From NCBI GenBank assembly GCA_014706295.1, contig JACSVZ010000007.1:7804808-7868807 (forward strand): 64,000 nt of DNA, in the 5' to 3' direction. The notes below the pieces were generated by a model, which had not been told where the DNA came from, did no database searches, and worked only from the letters and a program-made list of their open reading frames with translations. Below are positions 1 to 25,400 of this stretch, piece by piece. A program made the position numbers and the translations under genes. This DNA is from Lycocorax pyrrhopterus obiensis (taxonomy: Eukaryota > Chordata > Aves > Passeriformes > Paradisaeidae). How positions within the stretch are numbered: the first letter of the stretch is position 1; each line of letters begins with the position of its first letter.

Positions 1-899
1 GGTTGTGTCAATCCATTGCAGTCGTCCAGCTTTCCCACCTCTTGACTGCATGCGGAACTCCTGTTCTTCCTTTCCCTTCATATGTTCCCAATTTCAAAAA
101 GGTCCAATCTCTTAGCTTTCTATATAAGTGTCTTTTTTTTGTTATAAATTCTTAATTCTGATTTTGACTGTCTCCTGTGTTTGGGTATATTTCAGTGTTA
201 GGTGCTTCTGGCTTGTTGCACTTGTGCTGGCTGTTCACACAAGCTGTCTCTCTCAGCCCCCAAGGGAAAGGAATCTTAGTTTTTAATTTTAGCTTCTTCA
301 GCTACCTGCTGACAGAGTTTGATTTCCACCTACCACCTCCTCTCTCCCTCCCGAGCCCTCTGTCTAAGCAAGAAAAACTGAGATCCAGAGTCAGTCTCGG
401 GCAGCTCTTCCTTTGGCAACAGCTCTGCTGTCTTTAAACGGGAACCAAGTGGATATTACTTACTTGGAGTAAGCAGTGAGAAGAAAACCTGAGCCCTGTT
501 CATAGCCACCTTAAATTCCAGCCTTGTGGTGGAATCAATGCTGTCTAACTGGCTGGACTCCAAGCCATTTAACATAGGTACAAACAGGTAAAATATAAAT
601 ATGTATCTCTAAATTATTGTTTAAATCATTTTATCAGGTAATATGAATTTGTAGAAATAAAGGAAGTCACTAGAAATCCCATCTCAGCCATGAAACTGCG
701 AGGTGGCCTTGGGCAAATCATCACTCTTGGTGTCTGTTTCCTCATCTGTAAAAGCAGGCGATCAGTTCCTGTTAAAGTGCTTGTTGCTGGAGAATGTTCT
801 TAATATAACATAATTAACTCATAGAATTGATACGTGGTTTTAATGCTTGGGCACTTCAGCCCTAGACAGGCACTGACAGCGTTGCCTTCTCCTTTTCAG
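1..899 (+). other. Intron or 5' flank ahead of the first PAK6 coding exon
   Basis: No coding exon is visible. The stretch ends in a pyrimidine-rich tract and TTTTCAG (894-899 region), a good splice acceptor, so the part next to 900 is intronic and PAK6 must have at least one non-coding exon further upstream. An ancient SINE remnant lies at about 690-795. I could not identify a promoter or a non-coding exon. Confidence 0.6.
690..795 (+). repeat. MIR-like (CORE-SINE) remnant
   Basis: The text reads like the conserved part of the MIR SINE: a GGCCTTGGGCAAATCA segment is followed by TTTCCTCATCTGTAAAA and then by a GTTAAAGTGCTTG-type tail. These are the hallmark words of the MIR consensus in the same order and spacing. 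The copy is old and diverged. The assignment rests on recognition of the consensus, not on an alignment. Confidence 0.6.
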
Positions 900-904
900 G
901 CATC

Positions 905-15635
<14,731 letters not shown>

Positions 15636-17520
15636 ATTTATGTGAGGGGAAACTGTCAGGAAAAGGAATGGTCATAAAAAAGTACATAGAAAAACTTAAG
15701 AGCCCAGGCAGTCTCGACCTGTGAATGGTGCTTGGAACTTGCCAGTGATTGTTTTGGAGGACAAATGTGAATCCTGTCCGTGCATCCTCAGCCTTCTGTG
15801 GCTTCTCCTTTGCTGAAGACAATCAATACAGACTAGATCTAAGTGAGACCAAGTCTGTCTCAAGGATAAAGCGGGTATTCCATGGCTTGGGGATCGCTGC
15901 TGCCAAGGATGGCATTCAAAAGTGGAGTCTGAAGCTATGTATCTGAATGTCTGTGAGTTTCTGCACACCCTGGCTACTGACTACTGAGCTGGAACGATAT
16001 TTCCCACTTAGAAATGTGATCTTTGTTTCCTTCATTGTACACTGGAGCCGTGAGTTGACTCACTTTGGGGCACAGACCCCTTTAAACTCTCAATGCACAA
16101 AGACTTGACTTTTTTTTTTCTTCTGAGACCTTTTCACAGATGATTTTAATTTCCTTTGGTTAAACGTGAACCTAGAAACCTGCACACGCTTCCTTAGGGA
16201 GCAGATGTGGTATGTATATATTTGTTTCTAAGTGGCTCTCTTGCATCAACATGCTTCTCTTTTGCTGCAGAATATGTATGGTTTAGTGGTCAATCTTGAA
16301 TCCATTTCATGATTTTAAACTTTTGGAGGGGGAAACCCTTGGATACAGGCCTCAAAGCGGACTCTATGAAGACCAGGTGCTCTTGCCACCAAAATCTTAT
16401 GGTTGAAAATTCACCATTTGCAACACCTTGTGTGCTGGTTGGAATGTGAACAGCGTGTTCCTGTGGCTGGTTTCCAGGCACCTTGCTTTCCCAGTCCTTT
16501 CTCCCAGGAGAGGCTGAGAAGAGCTGCCCTGGGGCAGTTATTGGTTAGCATTTTGGGAATGCTGTAGGAGACTGAGTGGAAAAGTTTGAGCTGTCCTGCA
16601 TATCCCAGGATTGATCTTTGTGTTTGTGTGCTGCTGTCTGGCTATTGGTCTGCCCTTCCCCGTCATCCCTTTACATCTGGAAGGTTTCTGGTTGTCTAAA
16701 CAGTTCTTTCAGTTATTTTAATATAGTTTTAGGTATTTTGTATGCTGCACTCTCTGATCGGTGAGATCCTCAAGGTAATTGGACTCTAGTTGGGGGTTAA
16801 CATTGTACAGTGATGGTGTGTGTTGTTGTGAGGTCTCAAGAATATATTCCTACATGTGGAACTGGGATCTTGTTTTGAAATTCGAGATACCAAGGTATTG
16901 GACTTTAAGTTATTCTCAGGACAGTCCTGCTGTCTCAGAAACTGACCTCAGAACTGCGTTTTCTTCAGAAGATGTTCATAACCTCTATCCTCTGCTATTT
17001 GCTCCAGCTACAGATCCTGCTTCAAAATTGAAGCCACAGTTGATTACTTGAAGTAATTTGGGATGGAATTCATCTGCACTGCTGCCAGCCATCAAAGGGT
17101 GGACACTCAGTCTGTGGAGCGTGTAGGTTGGCTCTGTAGCCCATGGGGAGAGGAACAGCCCTGGGGGAACAACTCTGGAGGTGGTTCATCCCCTTGCCTT
17201 GGACACCTGCTGAAGGATGAAATCACTCTCTCTCACCCGTGGCAGGTAGAGAGGTGGTAGGGAGTTTCTGTAGACTCGATGTCTAAGTCTGGGGCTGATG
17301 GAGTTGGTTGAAATTAATTCATTAAGCTCCTCCTTAGCTGCACTGGAAAATTTTTGATGTAAAATGTTTCTGTATTCCAGATATATTGCGCTTTTTTAAC
17401 ACAAAAAAAAGCAGGGCTTGAAAAAGATTTATAATTTGAAACAAACAGTCCTGCTTGTCTGTAGTTGTGAATCCTTTGCACTTGTGTTTTAAATTAAAGT
17501 AGTTCTTGATTTATTCATAA
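15636..17520 (+). other. PAK6 3' UTR (probable extent)
   Basis: Non-coding sequence follows the TGA with no further splice-supported coding. It contains T-rich and AT-rich patches (16110, 16690-16740, 17380-17500). The right edge is set about 20 nt past the ATTAAA at 17493; the true cleavage site cannot be read from the sequence. Confidence 0.55.
17493..17498 (+). terminator. Candidate PAK6 poly(A) signal ATTAAA
   Basis: ATTAAA in a T/A-rich setting, followed within 50 nt by a T/G-containing stretch. It is the best hexamer I found downstream of the PAK6 stop codon. Other sites may be used. Confidence 0.5.
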
Positions 17521-20500
17521 GCCTGTTACAGTGCTAAGATGCTTAAAAATGTGTCTGTAGTTCGGAGATGGGAGTGTGAACCTTGAAGTCTGCTCTAACG
17601 TCCCTGTTCTGTGGCTATGTGGCTTCTAAAACAAGAGGAGACTGGGGCAGGAGCCTGGAGTCTTGAAACAAAGGTTTCTTGGAGACAGGGATGACAGGTT
17701 TAGCATTTAACACCATTTTATACTTTAGCCCTAATCTGACTAAACACAGTGAGGGAAGGCCCTGGAAAAACTGCATTCAAGTATCTTATAAAATTTTAAA
17801 ATCTCATTACCATATTTGTGAGGAATGCAGAAAGGATCTATCTTCCTGCCCAGTGTAGAATTAAATTCCTGCTTCTTATGTTTCTCTCTTTGCAGTTCAT
17901 GCACGGCACAGCACCAATTAACTGCTCCATTACTTAGATGAGTGTGGAATCAAGCCTAAATCCTAAGATAAACCTAGATTAGCTGAAAGATTGACGTTCC
18001 GTCTCCAGGGCCGACAGCTCCTTCCCCAGGAACCAGGCAGCCAGGCAGGAGAATGAGGATACAGAGCAGGCTTGGAATTTGTATTGCAGTAGTGTTCAGG
18101 TTGGGATTTTGTGTATGCCAGGTGAGATCTGACTGTACAACAAGGTGTAGCCTCTTCTCTGATGAGCTCAGAGCCTACTCAGTGGGTAATTATGCTCAGA
18201 GATGATGTTTTCTCTGAGTATCTTTCCTCTTCTACAAGGGTGTACTCATGTCTCAGAGTTTGCTGCTGTTCTGTGTCATGTTTCCCCTGAATCCTTCCCT
18301 TTTATTTTCCTTCCTGTCAGCTTTGCTGGTATGGAGCCTTTTCCTTGCTGCCATAGCCCTGGCAATCAGCATCCAGGAGGCCTTTGAAGGTGGCACATGG
18401 TATTTATGTGAACAATTTGCTGAATCAAATGGGGAGTCTGCCAGTGCTGTCACATTCCAATTGCACTGGTTTATCTATAATGGTGCCTGTCTTCCTCCAA
18501 CAGGCTTCTGATGTTGAATGCAGCAGCTTATGCTCCCATTTATTTTGGAACAGGACAAATCTTTGTCCAGAGGCCCCTGTTTTTTAACCAGTGACAACAG
18601 AAGGACCCTGGTTCAAATGAGGCTCCTGAATCGTTGCAGTTGATGAGACAAACCCCACCCTTCTCCTGCATACTGGGGAGAGCTTCTGGCTGTGCCCTGG
18701 GTCCAGGGGATAAATGGGGATAACAAGTAGTAATCTTGATAATCTTGGAGAATCTTGACATGTGGGATACGTGTGGGCCAGGGAGAGTGTCTCTAAAATG
18801 GAATAGTTACTGTGCAGCAATTCCTTCTCTGAGTGCATTAGGCACATCAGCACTCTCTCTGTTATGGAGGTAAAAAGGATTGGGGTCATTCAGGTACAGT
18901 GTCTCCTGTTTGTGTCCCTTGCTGGGGCTGGAGTCCTCCTCTGCTTCAGACATCCCCCATCCCCATTATCTAATTTTTAATTATAAAGTACAAAGGTTGG
19001 CCTCACTTAAATATTTTGGGCCAGAGAATGAGATCTAGAATATGCCACTTAAAAGATGAAAATGTGGGAAGGATCAGAGATAGTACCTAAATCTGCTGCT
19101 GTTCAGTGTCTGACCAGATGTTACTGTCTCAATTGCCATTGGAGTTCTGTGTGTAACTGCCTGAAGAGAGGCCTGTCTGAGCCCAGTACCACATCGCCCT
19201 GTGCTCAGCAGGTAAGTGAAAACACGGGCAGGGCTGCAGAGGAAGGAATCCTCAAGGATGTCTGAATCCTGTGGGAAGAAATAGTCCTGGAAAATCAGAT
19301 GGCCCCTCTCCTCTGGAGTCCGTGAGTAACCAAACCCTGGCATGACAGAATTGTGCTGCTGGAGGGATGGTGGGGTTCAAGGTGTGCTCAGGAACCTTTG
19401 CAGTAACATTTGGTTTAGTGCCTTTATTTAATTTTGTCCGTTTCCCATCTTGCAGAACTTTCCCCCATTTTGTGCAGACAGGGAGGTGTTGGAGGCACTG
19501 CAGCACACATGGGCTCAGAGGGGCTTCACCCTAGGGAGACAGAGGGTGATGTAGAGTGTGGTCTGTGCTTCATGAGAGCCCTGGCTTTGCTTATAGTGAT
19601 GCTTCCATGTGCACTCTGAAAAGTACATTTAGAAGGTGTTTTTAGCCCTGAGGTGAAATCTGTGTAAAAGATCGCACCTGTTTTTTATGAAATTTGGCAT
19701 CAATCCCCTATCCCAGTGTTGGGTTCTGTAACAGAAGGGTTGCAGAGCAGAAACTGTGATGGGGTTGTAAGGGCACAAGTTGTCATGGTGAGGTTCCTTG
19801 CTCAGGTTTCAAACATCAGAGGACATTAATGCCACAAATCCCAAGTGCTGAAGTTCTGTTTTCTTAGCCCTGTGTCATAGTCCAGCTGAGCTCTGGTTGA
19901 TTTGGAAATTAGCCTCAGGGATCCCCCTGCAGAGCATTTTGCTCTGGTGCTGTGTCAGCCCTTGCTTTGGCCTCTGGATTTGTGCTGTTCAGAGCTCTCG
20001 GGACACTGATGCTCTGCTTGGGAAAGGGGCAGAGGGGCTCAGATTGAGAAGGGCAGAGCGATGGGTTCTGCTGGCTCTCAGACTGCTCCCAGGGGAGCAG
20101 TTGCTGCAAGGCAGGAATTAGAGGTCTCCAGGCTGGAAAGTGAAGCTGGTTGGGAACTGTGGCAGGGTGGAGGGAAGGACACTTAGTGGGTGTTGTCCAG
20201 TGTCACAGCTTGTGCCGGTGCTGTTGGGTAGGAGCAGCCTGTGAGATTGAACCTGGCCAACCTGACTTGGAGTGTTTGTCCTGTCCTGTGCCATGTGGAG
20301 GGACAGAGTGTGTCCTGTCTGTCACTGCCACTGTCCCTGTGCAACATGATCTTCTTTAGGTCGTGGCACTGGGGGAAGGAAAACTCCTGCGAACCTCGGC
20401 CCTGCTGTTGTGTCCTGACTTTCCATGTGTGTCTGACTCAGGTTTATTCTGAGATTCATTTCCAGAGAGGATTTGAGGGAAAAACCCAACCCCTGGAACT

Positions 20501-20814
20501 TTGGCAGTGTGTGGAGAGGAAGCCACCCTGTGCCCACCTTCTGGTCTGACACTGGCATCTGGGTTCGCTTCAGGGAGAAATGGGACATATTTTCCATTAA
20601 AATAACCTCTAAAAAGCTCCTCTGGAGGGGTTTGAGTGGCCAAAGCTGCTGCCACACTGGGGTAGGATGCAGGGCTCAGTGCCCCTGTGCTCTCTGATTT
20701 GGAACTGCCAGCGTTGCCTCTGGATTTAAGGTAAAATCTCCAACTGGTCCCTGGCTGCAGTTGGACCTTGCTGGGATGTTTGTCCTCTGGTGTGGAAGGG
20801 CCTCAAACACCACA
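17521..20814. other. PAK6-PLCB2 intergenic region, left part
   Basis: 3.3 kb between the convergent genes. All open frames are short, lack homology I can recognise and have no consistent splice sites. No ankyrin-repeat gene is visible here, although I recall ANKRD63 lying between these genes in mammals. Confidence 0.7.
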
Positions 20815-21415
20815 GGGAGAGAGACAAGTGGACAGACAAACACACGGGGACCTGGACTCACAGACAGTCACACACCCACAGGAACAGGGACACACAGGGC
20901 CAAACACCCAGGGACCTGGACACACTGAGAACAGAGATAGAGCCACACCCACACAGACCCACAGACACTGTGACAGGGACATGGACACACACAGACACAA
21001 GGATGGACAGACAAATGGACATGCACACCTGGATACAGAGACACAGACATGCAGACACTCACACATGCTCACAGCCATGGACAGATAAGCAGACATGGAC
21101 ACATAGAGATGCATGGATACCAAGACAGACATGAACACACACTCAGGCACAGAGAAATACACATGGACAAAACACAGCTGGATGGATGGACACAGACAGA
21201 CACAGTCCCACACTGAGACATGGATGAGGACATACAGACACAAAGGGACAGACGGACACACGCAGACATACACGTACATACCTGGACACATGGACAGAGG
21301 GACACACAGAGATACACCTACACATACACCTGGACACAGACATTGAGACACACTCACGGCTGCGTACAGACACATACAGTGTCACAGACATGAGCAAACA
21401 CACAGACACACACAC
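20815..21415. repeat. Minisatellite array A (GGACACAGACAC-type)
   Basis: About 600 bp of imperfect, variable-length units made of GACACA, GGACAC, CAGACA and ATGGACACA words. The + strand is rich in A, C and G and poor in T. It starts within GAGACAAGTGGACAGACAAA and ends at ACACACACTATAAC. Periodicity is about 6, with 12- to 24-nt higher-order spacing. It shares a collinear block with array B. Long open frames on both strands arise from this composition and are not genes. Confidence 0.9.
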
Positions 21416-22194
21416 TATAACTGCAGCTAAGTAACAAGTGACCCAGTTGTTTAAGAAAAGCAATTTTTAATTTTTTTTAGAAAATAAATAGCTCAGAAAT
21501 GTACAATCCATAATTTCAGTACTCTGGTGACACCACAGGGGACATGTAGACTCTTGTTAGGTGTTCAGACTAGGCCTGGAACATGCTGTCTCATACCTGC
21601 TTGAGCTGGGATTTGGTTTGTTTTATAGCAGCATTTTATAATTGTTTATTAATGCAGCTTCAGGTGTAACTGTTATCCTGTAGCACACACAGCAGCCTGG
21701 TGTGGTTTGCTGTGATTGAGCCCACTTTCCACCCCCATCTGCCCCTGTGGTGTCTCTTTGTATAACTGTTTAAGGGGTTTTGTTTGGTTTGTTTATTGCT
21801 GTTTCATTGAACTGTGTGGAAGATGTTAGGAGGAGCTGGATGTTGTGAAGGGCTGCATGTGAGGAATGATGAGGGAACTGACTCTCAAAACTGGTCTGAA
21901 TGCAAAGTAAATATTCCTGTAGCTGCTGCTGTGATGCCAACAGGGAGCTGGTCTGCAGGTACAGGCCCTTTCCCACTGCTGAAAAACCTCAGAGCTCAGG
22001 CTGGGGAAGACAGAGGGGGGAGTACTCTGAAAGGTGAGCTCTCCAGACTACTTCCAGATATCCAGGATAACGTAATACATTCCTGAAGGATTTCAGGAGC
22101 TCCCCAGGGTGGAAAGGGATAGCAGTAGTTTGTGAAGCTCGTTGTTACTTCACCATATACCTTCTTGCAATGAACAGTAAGGAAGGCACTTATC
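21416..22194 (-). other. PLCB2 3' UTR and immediate downstream region
   Basis: Sequence after the PLCB2 stop codon, read on the - strand. Two AATAAA hexamers occur (+ strand TTTATT at 21792-21797 and 21645-21650), giving a 3' UTR of about 0.4-0.55 kb. Either could be used. Array A begins about 230 nt beyond the second one. Confidence 0.5.
21792..21797 (-). terminator. Candidate PLCB2 poly(A) signal AATAAA
   Basis: TTTATT on the + strand, about 400 nt past the stop codon. A second copy at 21645-21650 is the alternative. The sequence does not decide between them. Confidence 0.45.
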
Positions 22195-22467
22195 TCAGAA
22201 TATGCTCTCTTCTATCTCTACATCCATTCCTGCTCCCAAGGGCTCAGTCATTGCCAGTGTAAGCCTGGGCACCTCTGCTACTGTGATGTTTGCTTCCAGT
22301 TGGTCTGTAGAGCCTTGTTCTCCCTCAGGAATGCTCTGACCTGCTTCCTTCCCAGTCTGCGACACTCCAGGAAAGCTGGCTTTGGTGTAGTTCTTCACCA
22401 TCTCCTGAACCTCCACGTTCAGAGCTCTCAACTTCTCCTCGTATTCCACCCGTACCTGCTGCTGGAG
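22195..22467 (-). CDS. PLCB2: PLCB2 coding exon 32 (C-terminus and stop)
   Basis: Residues 1122-1211 and the TGA at 22195-22197. [20 protein letters not shown] finishes the helical domain. The rest is variable and acidic, ending VEIEESIF, whose last residues fit a PDZ ligand (S-x-hydrophobic). The acceptor is ATTTGCAG. Confidence 0.94.
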   Translation of the reverse strand, partial: LQQQVRVEYEEKLRALNVEVQEMVKNYTKASFPGVSQTGKEAGQSIPEGEQGSTDQLEANITVAEVPRLTLAMTEPLGAGMDVEIEESIF

Positions 22468-25400
22468 CTGCAAATGGAGAATTGGGTCATTCCCACACAC
22501 TGGAGCCAAGCAGAGAGACCAGGAGCTCTGGGATGAGCTGTTGGTGTTTCTGGGGTCTGTGTGTGAGCCCCTCATCCACTTTCTCACGCCCTGGGAGTGG
22601 GTGGGCTGAGGGTGGCAATAAAGATTGATTCTCTGGGGGTTTGGACTTGTTGTGCCAAGGAACAGCCCTGACCCTAAACGTTGTCCTTACCTGGCTTTCT
22701 CTCTCCTTGATGGACTGGAGACTTGCTGCCTGCTTTTCCTCCAGCTTCTGCTGCAACCTGTCACTCTTCTCTGTCATCTTCAAAAAGAATAAATTAACCT
22801 CCCTCAGGTTCCAGTTTTATAAGCAAGGACTTTGGACAGCCCGAGCTCAGTGCAGCAGGGCTAGCCTGGAACAGCAGCCAGAGCCCAGCCTGGATTCAGA
22901 GACACCATGCCAGCCTGGCAGGTGAACACACACGGACATGCAGGACATAGGGACATGGACACAGACATACAGGGACACACACACACACACACGTACGTGG
23001 ATACACAGGTGTGCATAAGGACAGACACCTGGACACACACAGGCACAGGGATACATGTACTCACACAAAGACACTCAGGTATACATGGACACAGACCCAG
23101 ACACCTGGATGTAGACGCACATGGACAGATACGGACACACAGTCACAAGGACACTGATGGAGATGCATACAGCTACCAGGACATAGACACGCACACAAAC
23201 ACATGGACACAGACACAAACATGCACATGGAAATGGACACACCAATCTGGATGGACACGCAGAGACAGACACACACAACACTAGATACAAACAGAGAAAT
23301 ACAGATGCTCACACATGGACACACACACCCCCGGAGCCAGACACAGACACACACATGGACAGGGACATAGACTTCGACACACACACCCCTGCTATACAGA
23401 CAAACGGACACAGAGAAACAGGGATGTAGACACATGACACAGGCAGACTTAGGATGCAGACACACATATGGACACAGGCAGACACACAGACAGATACACA
23501 GGACATGGACACATGAATACAGACACACACATGGATAGACACAGGCTTGGACGCAGACACACACATGGGCACAGATATGGACACAAGCAGACACAGACAC
23601 AGAACCAGGCAGACATGGACACGCACACAAACTGGCAGACACACAGATGGACATGGACACACACTGACACAAGGACAAACACAGAGACGGACACAGAAAC
23701 ACACACAGACCTGGGACATGGACACAGACACACGGACCCACATTGACACACGTGGACAGATACAGATGTAGACAAACAGACACATGCTGACACAGGCAGA
23801 TGCATGGACGGACACGGAAACGCGCACAGACATACACATGGACAGATACGGACAAAGGCAGACACACAGGGACACAGGCATACATGGATGGATACAGATG
23901 TGGACATGGATGCACACATGGACACAGGTGCGTGGACACAGATACACACGGACACACACATGCCTAGGCAGAGGTGCAGGGACACGCAGACACCTGGATA
24001 CGGCCACATGGACATGGGGACACAGGCAGAGACACATGGCCACAGACATGGACAGACACACACATACAGACATGGACAGGTAGAGGTGCATGGACACACA
24101 GACAAACATTGACATGGACACAAAGACACATGAACATAGACTCAGGCACACAGAAATACACACAGACCTGGACACACAAAAATGCCTGGACGCAGACGCA
24201 CACTCAGAGAAGGACATGGATAGAGAGGGACACAGGCACCTGGACACAGACAGACATAGACTGGACAAAGAGGGACATAGGGACACACTCACACAAGGAC
24301 ACAGCTAGAGATGGACAGGGACAGACAGACTCAGAGCGACACAGTCACAAGGACACTGATGGAGATGGATACAGACACCTGGACACAAACACCCATGGAC
24401 AGACACACAGATGGTCACAGACACCCAGACAGGAACACACCCACCCATGGACATATACAGACAGATGGACACCCAGACATAGACAGACATAAAGACACAC
24501 ATAGATGCACAGACACACAAAGACACTCCTGGTCACAAGGACAGACAAACATGGACACAGACACAAAGGCTCACAAAGACACAGGCTCATGCACGGGGAC
24601 ACACAGAGACTCACATGGACATGCACATAGGAATAGAGCAACATGTAGACACACAGACAGAGGGACAAAGGCTGACACAAAGACAGACACCCCCACACTT
24701 GGACACATGGACAGATACAGCACACAACAGACACGCGGTCACACACACAGATACAGACATAGATGGACAAACATCCATGGATAGACACACCCACAGACAC
24801 ACACACAAGGACACACACAGAGATACAGACACGGATATACATGAACACACACACGGACACGTGGAGAGAGACTCACACCAAGGCACGCACGCACTCACTC
24901 AGATGCATGGACACAGACACAAAGTATCTCTGACACAGGGATACATGGACACAAACACACGGACACACACATGAACAAACACAGACACACAAGGACAGGC
25001 ACAGATGGACTCACACAAGGACACACATACACAGACATACGTGGACACAGGGAAAAATACATAGACACACACAGACATGCACGGACACAAAGACACATGG
25101 ACATAGATGGGCATGCAGACACACACAAGGACATACACCTGGACAGACACAGGGACACATACAGACAGACAGGCAAATGAACACATAGACAAAAAGGGAC
25201 AGGTACACACAGACAAACAAACATGGACACATGTGAACATAGAAACACATACAAAGACAAACAGGGACACACAGACACATGGATTCAACACAGAGACATG
25301 GACAGACACACCCACACACAGAGATACGGACAGACAAACAGATACTTGCAGGGGCAAAGACACAAAGGGCTGGACAAATAGCCACACATGGCCACTCAGA

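Noticed and set aside
23309..24292. 327-codon open frame on the - strand
   Set aside because: It is pure minisatellite translation inside PLCB2 intron 30; overlapping frames on both strands are open for the same reason.
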